From Trichococcus pasteurii (lineage in GTDB: Bacteria; Bacillota; Bacilli; Lactobacillales; Aerococcaceae), in NCBI RefSeq assembly GCF_900112935.1, contig NZ_FONM01000018.1:1-59234 (forward strand): a stretch of DNA of 59,234 bases. The letters run 5' to 3'. Made by a program: the position numbers and the translations under genes. How positions within the stretch are numbered: position 1 is the first letter of the stretch; every line of letters starts with the position of its first letter. The notes beneath the pieces were generated by a model. The model made no database searches, had not been told where the DNA came from, and saw nothing but the letters and a program-made list of their open reading frames with translations. Positions 52,308-59,234 of this stretch are shown here, piece after piece.

Positions 52308-52989
52308 TCAGCTTCTTGCCTTCCTTTTTCTGCCTCTCAACAACACCTCTGCATAATGCCCGATGCAGATGAACAACCCCATGATCGCAACATAGTCCAG
52401 AAAAAACAGCATCAGCGGCTCTTCAAAGTCAAAGTATACGAATTGGCTCTGCAATAGCATATAGGTCCCGATTTCCCGGAAAATAAAGGCGTAGACACCG
52501 TATGCAACGAATACTGCCGTCAGACTGCGAAGAAGCTTTGCAGAAACCGAAGATTCTTTCTTCTTGCGTCTGCGCATCATCCCGATCATTCTGTTCCAGT
52601 GAAAGCCGAGATGCACACTCATAAGAACAAACCCCCAAATAGGAGCACAACAGATGGATGGTTCTCGCCAGCTGTCTTCCGCCGTTGATGGGCAGAAAGG
52701 AAAAAACATGTCGGGAAAGCACAATGCCGCTGACCATGAGCCCGACCGTGCACAGAAGTATCGCTGAAACAATCGCTGTCTGTGCGAGCCTGTATGCATT
52801 GTACCTTCCCCGGAACAAACTTTTACTCCAATTGCTATTGAGGATATGGTGCCAAATGAACAAAATGAACATCCCTACCCCGATCCATTCATGAATAACT
52901 TGACCCACCAGCCCATAGCCCATCAAGAGCAGCAAGCCGATCGTCATAGCGCTATCGATTGTCATTTTTTTGATATTAATCGGCTTCAT
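52308..52989 (-). pseudogene. DUF4405 (flavinylation-associated cytochrome-like) membrane protein, frameshifted
   Basis: The first part (MKPINIKKMTIDSAMTIGLL ... HEWIGVGMFILFIWHHILN ... ARTIHLLCSYLG) and second part (GFVLMSVHLGFHWNRMI ... LLLRGRKRKARS-type end) are in different frames. Removing one base from a G5 run (C5 on the plus strand, 52632-52636) joins them into about 226 aa with four to five membrane helices and paired histidines (HEW, WHH, TIHLL, VHLGFHW) that could bind haem. DUF4405 proteins are found with extracytoplasmic flavoproteins. The shift could be real decay, slippage variation or a sequencing error. The gene is adjacent to flavodoxin 2. Confidence 0.8.
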
Positions 52990-53044
52990 TGGACCGCCTC
53001 CTTCATTACACTTATTCTTTGGCGATCTGCGGAAAATGATAAAT

Positions 53045-53062
53045 GTTGGCTATAGCCAACAA
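53045..53062. repeat. perfect 18-bp palindrome
   Basis: TGTTGGCTATAGCCAACA is a perfect palindrome in the gap between flavodoxin 2 and the DUF4405 gene. No T run follows, so an operator is likelier than a terminator. Confidence 0.6.
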
Positions 53063-53087
53063 TCAGTCTCTGCGGTTTGCGGATAGG

Positions 53088-53777
53088 CTAATATGCTAAG
53101 CCTTCAGCCCAGGAAATCACTTCCTCCTCGCTGTCTACCACATCATTTCGGGAAAGTACCAGGGCATCATCCCATATCAGAGCACCGGGCTGTATTTCGG
53201 AAATCGTTTCGATCGTATCGGATGAACCGCTGCCGCCATGGGTAATGAACGGAACGATCGTCTTTGAACCGAAGTCATACTCCTCCAAAAAGCTGTATAC
53301 AGGCATCGGTAGATCTCCCCACCAATTCGGGAACCCCAACAGAATCACTTCATACTGATCGAAGTTTTCCAGATGGGAGGCAAGTTCCGGACGGGCATCA
53401 TCATCCTGTTCGTCCGCCGCCTGATCCACCAGAGGATCATGATCGAGCGGATAGCTGGCGGTGGTTTCGATGCGGAAGAGCTCTCCGCCGATGGTCTGCT
53501 GGATCAAATCGGCAACATATTCCGTATTCCCCATCTTCTCGCCGTCATTCAGCACAACGCTGGCTCCCGCCACCGCATCCACACCTTGCGTATCTACATC
53601 TTCCGGTACGGAGAAATAAGCGATCAGTATGTCAGCTGAGCTGTCGATGGATGAAAGGCTTTCCCCGGAAGAATTGTCCGCGGAAGTGTTGGCTGTTGTA
53701 TCTGTGTCTTCTCTACCGCAAGCGCTGAGATGGACGGCCAACAAAAGGGCCGCTGTGATTGCAAATAGTTTTTTCAT
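53088..53777 (-). CDS. flavodoxin-domain lipoprotein (2)
   Basis: 229 aa. Lipobox LSAC (about Cys20), an Asp/Ser-rich linker, then a flavodoxin domain: ILIAYFSVPEDVDTQG, YEVILLGFPNWWGDLPMPV, HGGSGSSDT. Similar to flavodoxin 1. ATG 53777 follows GGAGG; the hydrolase stop codon lies within this ribosome site, so the two genes are coupled. Confidence 0.87.
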   Translation of the reverse strand: MKKLFAITAALLLAVHLSACGREDTDTTANTSADNSSGESLSSIDSSADILIAYFSVPEDVDTQGVDAVAGASVVLNDGEKMGNTEYVADLIQQTIGGELFRIETTASYPLDHDPLVDQAADEQDDDARPELASHLENFDQYEVILLGFPNWWGDLPMPVYSFLEEYDFGSKTIVPFITHGGSGSSDTIETISEIQPGALIWDDALVLSRNDVVDSEEEVISWAEGLAY

Positions 53778-53782
53778 TGATG

Positions 53783-54820
53783 TCACTCCTCCATGTGTTT
53801 TTCCCAAAAAGTTACAGCATCGTCGATCCATCCTTCTGCCGAAGTCCCGATCCCCAGTCCGAAACCATGCCCGAGATCAGGATACTTTTGGAATGCTGTA
53901 TCGATGCCGAGTGCGCTTAAGTTGTCGATGCGCTGCTCCATAGTGCGCCAGCTGGCTATACCGTCGCTTTCCCCCACGCAGGCATAGGTGGGTGGGTCGT
54001 TCTGCGTATAATCCGTGTGGCCTGTATACTGCATCACAACGGTTCCGGGTCGGGGCAGATCGTCACCTCCGAAGGCTGCAGGACCATACGATCCCAGATA
54101 GGCTGCCATCCGCGCCCCTGCCGATCCTCCCCAAAGGGAGTAGCCGTCAGTGCTCACTCCCAATTCAGTTGCGTGGGTGAAGATGAAGGAAATCGCCCTC
54201 GCCAAATCCTCGCAGGCAACATCTGCTCCACCGGTGCGGTACTGCAAGGCAAATGCATTATAGCCTCTGCGGCTCAGTTCCAGTGCGTGCGGAAAACTCT
54301 CATGGATGGAGCCGACATAGGAAAAGCCTCCCCCTGCGCTGATGACCGCAAAAGGTGCATCCGCTTCTCCCCGGAAGAAAAACAGCCCCGTATTTTCTTT
54401 TGTCGGGTCAGCCGCCTTTTCTTCATCACTGTAAATCTCATAGAAGATGGTATCTCCGTCCCTTACCATCCTCAGCATCGAATGGATGACACCCAAAGTC
54501 GTATCCGTGTCGATATGGTTATGATAAGGCAACAAGGAGCCGATGGCGCTTAGCTGCATGCTGCTGTCCGGCATTCCGCGCTCTGTCGGAAAAAGAAAGC
54601 GGCCAAACTCGTCAAACTCGGGTAAGTTGATGATATCGACGACACGGGACTGTGCAGCTACAGTTGGTAGTTCGTCTTCTGCCTCAGCGGAACGCGTCGT
54701 GGTGCCAAAGCGCCCACTCCCCTGCGATGGGGTATCCTCCTGAGGATCCATGTTTGCAGAACAGCCCGAAAAGAAAATGATCATAAGTGAAAGAAGCATC
54801 AAAAGGTTATTTCTTCGCAT
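53783..54820 (-). CDS. alpha/beta hydrolase lipoprotein
   Basis: 345 aa. Lipobox FSGC (about Cys20) and an unconserved linker, then a hydrolase domain with AVISAGGGFSYVG (oxyanion region), SLWGGSAGARMAAYLGS (nucleophile Ser in GGSAG), Asp in GESDG and His in DLGHGFG. It resembles acetyl-xylan esterase/BD-FAE-like proteins. First gene of hydrolase-flavodoxin-DUF4405 on the minus strand. Confidence 0.83.
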   Translation of the reverse strand: MRRNNLLMLLSLMIIFFSGCSANMDPQEDTPSQGSGRFGTTTRSAEAEDELPTVAAQSRVVDIINLPEFDEFGRFLFPTERGMPDSSMQLSAIGSLLPYHNHIDTDTTLGVIHSMLRMVRDGDTIFYEIYSDEEKAADPTKENTGLFFFRGEADAPFAVISAGGGFSYVGSIHESFPHALELSRRGYNAFALQYRTGGADVACEDLARAISFIFTHATELGVSTDGYSLWGGSAGARMAAYLGSYGPAAFGGDDLPRPGTVVMQYTGHTDYTQNDPPTYACVGESDGIASWRTMEQRIDNLSALGIDTAFQKYPDLGHGFGLGIGTSAEGWIDDAVTFWEKHMEE

Positions 54821-54974
54821 GACCTGACCCCCGGTGATTTTTAATAACTTTCATTATAAAAAAATCAAGGCTTCAGAAGAAGTCTCGATTCGTTATGCAG
54901 CATGAACCCAAAGGTTACTGCTTGTTATCCTGTTCAAATGGCAGCGGCACTCAAGTTAGTTTTTAAGATTTCTC

Positions 54975-55616
54975 TCAATAAAAGGTGGGTTTAGGGAAGA
55001 GCTCTGTTCCGGGTTCATAGACCCCAAGGCTTTCCTTGTCATAAGATATTTTTCCGGTTAACAGATCTGCAATCAGCCTAGCCACGGCTTCACGGGTCAC
55101 CTGAGCTCCTTTAAATGGAATGCCTTTCAAGCTCAACGCGTAGGCTTCATTCTTCGGTTGATTGTACAACCAAGTTAATCTCAGCAAAATGTAATCAAGA
55201 TTGGATTCTTCAACAACTTTCGCTGAGTCTTTTTGTGCTTGCATGCGAGGACTAGTGCCGATCATTGCATGATTCCACTCGCCGAACTTGCCCACTACTT
55301 CATCATAAATCCCTAAAATGGATGCTCCTATGAAACGTTTGATTCCTACTTCTTGCATAGCTTCCACAATGATTTTTACAGCTTCTGTATTTCCCATATC
55401 ATTCAGATAAACTGCATCGATATCTTTCATGGCAAGGATCAATTTTTCTTTTTCGAGAAAATCACCAGAAATAACATTCACACGATGGTCTTGTCTTGTA
55501 ATGCGCTGTTCGCCATGGCGTGCATAAAGAACTAGATTTATATCTGTCTCTTCTAAAAGTAAATCGGTTAATTTTACAGCGATTTGACCTGCTGCTCCTA
55601 AAATTAGAATTTTCAT
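54975..55616 (-). CDS. NAD(P)-binding NmrA-like oxidoreductase (copy 2)
   Basis: 213 aa, same fold as the protein at 41036 with ILGAAGQIAVKLTDLLLEE, YLND, RFIGAS, LTWLYNQ and the shared ESLG-x-YEPGT...KPTFY end. It is the last gene of an SDR-flavodoxin-NmrA operon, 31 nt after flavodoxin 3. Confidence 0.86.
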   Translation of the reverse strand: MKILILGAAGQIAVKLTDLLLEETDINLVLYARHGEQRITRQDHRVNVISGDFLEKEKLILAMKDIDAVYLNDMGNTEAVKIIVEAMQEVGIKRFIGASILGIYDEVVGKFGEWNHAMIGTSPRMQAQKDSAKVVEESNLDYILLRLTWLYNQPKNEAYALSLKGIPFKGAQVTREAVARLIADLLTGKISYDKESLGVYEPGTELFPKPTFY

Positions 55617-55647
55617 AAAGAGTTTCCTTCTTTCTTTGGATTTTGCA

Positions 55648-56364
55648 CTACTGATCCGCTACCCACTCAGCTAATTCATTCTGGGAGGAAACAACAGCTT
55701 CATCTTCCACGGTAAAGCTCTCTTCAATCATGCTGTTTGGCAATATTTCTTGCATCCGCTGAAGGGAATTCCCTTCTCCGTATCCCGCATTAGATGAAAA
55801 TGGGTAAATGGTTTTCCCGTCGATCAACTCCCCGTTGGTTCCCAAAAAACTAATGATGGGGTTCGATAGCGTCATTGCCCATGTTTGATACCCCAGAAAA
55901 ATCCTATCATATTGACTCAAATCAGGTATTTCCGTATTGATTTCGGGGAAGTTGCCGCTATCCCTTTCTGCATTTGCCCGTTCGACAGTTTCTTCATAAT
56001 CTTCCGGATACGGTTCGGAAAGCGTCAGTTCCAAAACATCGGCATTCGTCTCGTTATAGATCATTTTGACCAAATTCTCCGTGTTTCCGCTTCTTGAGAA
56101 ATAAATGATGATCGCATCAGCATCTTCCGTCAGTATGCGCATGGGTTCTTCCGTGCTGTTTGTATCCTGACCGTCTGACTGCGCGCCTCTCCCGTATTGT
56201 CCGGTGCCGATTATTTCAACCGCTGAGGATGAAGTAGACGGTTCTGTTGCGCTTTGAATTTCTTCAGAATTGTTCGCTTGATTCACGCTGTTTTCCTCCC
56301 CATTTCCAGTACATCCCGCCAGTAAAAATCCACTAGCCAAAGCAACGTAAAGTATTTTTTTCAA
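55648..56364 (-). CDS. flavodoxin-domain lipoprotein (3)
   Basis: 238 aa. Lipobox LAGC, a long Ser/Asn/Thr-rich linker, then a classical flavodoxin_4 domain with the FMN phosphate loop FSRSGNTENLV and YDRIFLGYQTWAMTLSNPI. Unlike the other two it has the full SGNT loop. Start taken as TTG 56364, about 5 nt after AAGGAG; a GTG at 56370 abuts that site and is less likely. Confidence 0.87.
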   Translation of the reverse strand: MKKILYVALASGFLLAGCTGNGEENSVNQANNSEEIQSATEPSTSSSAVEIIGTGQYGRGAQSDGQDTNSTEEPMRILTEDADAIIIYFSRSGNTENLVKMIYNETNADVLELTLSEPYPEDYEETVERANAERDSGNFPEINTEIPDLSQYDRIFLGYQTWAMTLSNPIISFLGTNGELIDGKTIYPFSSNAGYGEGNSLQRMQEILPNSMIEESFTVEDEAVVSSQNELAEWVADQ

Positions 56365-56381
56365 TGCCACTCCTTCTTTCC

Positions 56382-57125
56382 TTATTGAACTTGCTTCGTT
56401 GGACGAATAATAATTTCATTCCAAGCGGCGTCAGCTGGTACATCAATCACTTGTTGAATCACTGAAGCCACACGCTCAACCGGAATCCCGAAATTTTCGT
56501 AAAATTCTTCATAATTTTTTCTCAAGTTGGCATCTGTCATTGAAGACAATAACTCCGTATTTATTGCACCGGGAGAAATAACCGAGACACGGATATTTGA
56601 TCCGTCTTTAGCGACCTCTTCCCTCAAAGATTCACTGATTGCGCGAACTGCCCATTTGGTTGCTGAATATACTGCTCCTCCTGCATGCGCATAATGTCCA
56701 GCAACGGATGAAATGTTGATGATATGACCGGATTTTTTGGCATTCATGTACGGGAGGACTGCTCCAATCCCATAAAGCGTTCCTTTGAGATTAATATCTA
56801 TCATGTTGTCCCAATCCGAAATACGTTTATTTTTTAATGGTGAATGGGCCATAATCCCTGCACTGTTGATCAAAATATCAACTTTCCCAAAATTCTCGAT
56901 GGCTACTTTGATTAATTCTTCTACATCTGAATGGTTGCTGACATCTGTCACTCGATACAAGGCTTCGCCACCATTTGATTTGATTTCTTCCGCCAACTCT
57001 TTCAGACGTTCTTCTCGTCTGGCCGCTAAAACAACGATGAGACCATTTTCCGCTAATAATTTTGCTGTTGCTTCACCAATCCCGCTCGAAGCTCCTGTAA
57101 TAACGGCTACTTTTTTTTCAGTCAT
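56382..57125 (-). CDS. short-chain dehydrogenase/reductase
   Basis: 247 aa classical SDR. Cofactor motif TGASSGIGEA, NSAG motif, catalytic Ser (ISSVAGH) and Tyr-x3-Lys (YSATKWA) are all present. It resembles YdfG/serine-type dehydrogenases and uses NAD(P)H; the substrate is unknown. AGGAGGAAGAGG precedes ATG 57125. First gene of the SDR-flavodoxin-NmrA operon, under a MerR-type promoter. Confidence 0.93.
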   Translation of the reverse strand: MTEKKVAVITGASSGIGEATAKLLAENGLIVVLAARREERLKELAEEIKSNGGEALYRVTDVSNHSDVEELIKVAIENFGKVDILINSAGIMAHSPLKNKRISDWDNMIDINLKGTLYGIGAVLPYMNAKKSGHIINISSVAGHYAHAGGAVYSATKWAVRAISESLREEVAKDGSNIRVSVISPGAINTELLSSMTDANLRKNYEEFYENFGIPVERVASVIQQVIDVPADAAWNEIIIRPTKQVQ

Positions 57126-57154
57126 AACCTCTTCCTCCTTTTCAATACGATTAT

Positions 57155-57185
57155 AGTTTACACCTTGAAGTCGACTCCACAGCAA
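57155..57185 (-). promoter_or_regulatory. MerR-type promoter of the SDR operon
   Basis: The minus strand has -35 TTGCTG (57180-57185), a 19-bp spacer TGGAGTCGACTTCAAGGTG and -10 TAAACT (57155-57160). The GGAGTcgACTTC dyad matches the other three. Confidence 0.65.
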
Positions 57186-57211
57186 GCCAAAAATAAATTT
57201 AACAAAAACGC

Positions 57212-57261
57212 TTGACATGAGAACGTTCCCACAAAGTAGTATGCATGTAAGCGTTAACGCA
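57212..57261 (+). promoter_or_regulatory. PTS EIIC promoter region with two LacI/CcpA-type operators
   Basis: A perfect -35 TTGACA (57212-57217) is followed directly by TGAGAACGTTCCCA (57218-57231), a 14-bp palindrome with one mismatch. A second site TGTAAGCGTTAACGCA (57246-57261) fits the CcpA consensus in 13 of 14 core positions. The -10 is weak (TAGTAT at 57237 with a long spacer). Confidence 0.55.
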
Positions 57262-57292
57262 TGCTATTTTGCGAGAAAAGAGGGAATTAGAA

Positions 57293-58636
57293 ATGGAAAA
57301 ATTTATGTCATTTTTGGAAGAAAAAATGGTTCCGATTGCGGGTAAATTGGATCAAAACCGTTATCTGACGGCGATCAAGAATACTTTTATTGGAGCCATG
57401 CCTTTATTTATCATCGGTTCATTCTTTGTCCTGATTGCATATTTACCGATTCCAGGATTTGCTGATTTCATGTTGAACACCTTTGGAGAATCTTGGCAGC
57501 GTACAATTTCTCTGCCGAATGAAGTCACAATGAGTATGATGACAATTTATGTGGTCATAGGATTGTCCAGCAATTTATCAAAGAGTTATCATCTTGATAG
57601 TATGGGAGCTATTTTTGCAGCATTAGCCGCATTTTTAATGGCAACACCGGTAAACCTTTTTGCAGTAGAAGGTACGGGAAATGGGATACCAGTCAGTGCG
57701 TTAGGTTCATCCGGGTTATTTGTAGGGATGTTATGTGCTGTACTATCTGTGGAGTTATTGCATTTTGCTGATAAGAGAGGTTGGAAAATTAAAATGCCGG
57801 ACTCAGTCCCAGCAAATGTTTCAACCTCGTTCTCAACTTTGATCCCGATATTATTTGTTACTCTTGTTTTCTTTGCTATCCGACTTGGATTTTCTGCGAC
57901 AAGTTATGGTACCTTACAAAGTTTTATTTTTTCTAATTTACAAAAACCGTTAACTTCACTGGGCGCTACCTTACCAGCACTGATTATTGTAATGCTGGTT
58001 GGAGGAGTGTTATGGACGTTCGGTATTCATGGAGGGAATATCGTCGGTGGGATTATGCAACCTGTTTGGTTGGCATTGACTGCAGAAAATGCCGAGGCGA
58101 TTGCAAATGGGTTACCAGCTCCTAATATTATCAATTTTCAATTTTATAATAATTTCACTAAAATTGGCGGTTGGGGTGCAACTTTTGGTTTATGCATATT
58201 TTTATTGTTTTTTGCAAAATCACAGCAATTTAAAGCGATTGGGAAATTATCAATTTTACCAACCATTTTCACAATCAATGAACCTATAACTTTTGGATTG
58301 CCAATAGTAATGAACCCTATTTTGATGCTTCCCTATATTATTTGTCCCGTTGTAATGGCGATTGTTGCTTACGTCAGTATGGATCTAGGTCTGGTTCCGT
58401 ATCCAAATGGTGTTAATATTCCATGGACCACACCACCGATTATTGCTGGGTTTTTGGTTTCAGGTTGGCAAGGCGCGGTGCTGAATGTGGTGCAAATTAT
58501 ACTTTCTCTCTTGATTTATTTTCCATTTGCTAAAGCAGCAGACATGGTTGCATTAAAGGCAGAAAGAATTGCTGCAGAAGAATTGGAAAGCGCTGAAACT
58601 GAATTAGAGGCCAATAGAAGTTTAGCCGTTAAATAA
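57293..58636 (+). CDS. celB: PTS lactose/cellobiose-family EIIC
   Basis: 447 aa membrane permease with about ten helices. Family features include PLFIIGSFFVLIAYLPIPG, LWTFGIHGGNIVGGIM and FTINEPITFGLPIVMNPILM. It imports cellobiose-like disaccharides with separate EIIA and EIIB, which are not in this window. ATG 57293 has AAGAGGG upstream. It precedes the interrupted phospho-beta-glucosidase. Confidence 0.9.
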   Translation: MEKFMSFLEEKMVPIAGKLDQNRYLTAIKNTFIGAMPLFIIGSFFVLIAYLPIPGFADFMLNTFGESWQRTISLPNEVTMSMMTIYVVIGLSSNLSKSYHLDSMGAIFAALAAFLMATPVNLFAVEGTGNGIPVSALGSSGLFVGMLCAVLSVELLHFADKRGWKIKMPDSVPANVSTSFSTLIPILFVTLVFFAIRLGFSATSYGTLQSFIFSNLQKPLTSLGATLPALIIVMLVGGVLWTFGIHGGNIVGGIMQPVWLALTAENAEAIANGLPAPNIINFQFYNNFTKIGGWGATFGLCIFLLFFAKSQQFKAIGKLSILPTIFTINEPITFGLPIVMNPILMLPYIICPVVMAIVAYVSMDLGLVPYPNGVNIPWTTPPIIAGFLVSGWQGAVLNVVQIILSLLIYFPFAKAADMVALKAERIAAEELESAETELEANRSLAVK

Positions 58637-58646
58637 AACAGTATAA

Positions 58647-59234
<588 letters not shown>

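Overview
The window looks like chromosome from a low-to-moderate GC Gram-positive of the order Lactobacillales, probably a Carnobacteriaceae-type organism (Trichococcus-like). This placement is inferred from RpoB/RpoC, the ribosomal protein and PTS complement and the promoter style; no rRNA gene body is present to confirm it. Almost everything runs on the minus strand.

Left part (1-15.9 kb), core genome: the tandem promoters of an rRNA operon that leaves the window to the left; a prepilin peptidase (comC); then rpoC, rpoB, an RsmC-type methyltransferase, rplL, rplJ with an L10 leader, rplA, rplK, nusG, secE, rpmG and the glucose PTS gene ptsG. Promoters with 17-bp spacers and intrinsic terminators can be placed for most units.

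16-23.6 kb: a nearly complete flavin-based extracellular electron transfer (EET) locus: dmkA (demethylmenaquinone prenyltransferase), fmnB/apbE (FMN transferase), a single-domain PplA-like flavoprotein, dmkB, eetA, ndh2 and eetB. A divergent fabV (enoyl reductase) follows.

25.2-33.4 kb: an AT-rich accessory island. It carries a type IC restriction-modification operon in the order hsdM-hsdS-prrC-hsdR, the layout of the E. coli prr locus, in which the tRNA-Lys anticodon nuclease PrrC is held by its restriction enzyme. The HsdS linker contains 12-bp tandem repeats (ELTA x4) like those that change EcoR124 specificity. A decayed hsdM of a different type I system lies next to it.

33.5-40.3 kb: a sugar operon: PRD regulator, two EIIA proteins, fructose-type EIIB and EIIC, an allulose-6-phosphate/ribulose-phosphate epimerase and transketolase.

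40.5-57.2 kb: a reductase/esterase region with three lipoprotein flavodoxins, two NAD(P)-binding NmrA-like proteins, two aldo/keto reductases, an SDR, three esterase/hydrolase-type proteins and a frameshifted DUF4405 cytochrome-like membrane protein. Four promoters here share a MerR-type 19-bp spacer and a common dyad, so one regulator encoded elsewhere probably controls them. Embedded in the region is a LicT-type antiterminator that appears to act on three RNA antiterminator sites: its own leader, a carboxylesterase and a beta-glucoside PTS gene.

57.2-59.2 kb: a cellobiose-type EIIC followed by a GH1 phospho-beta-glucosidase cut after about 46 codons by an IS4/IS1634-like element whose transposase runs off the right edge.
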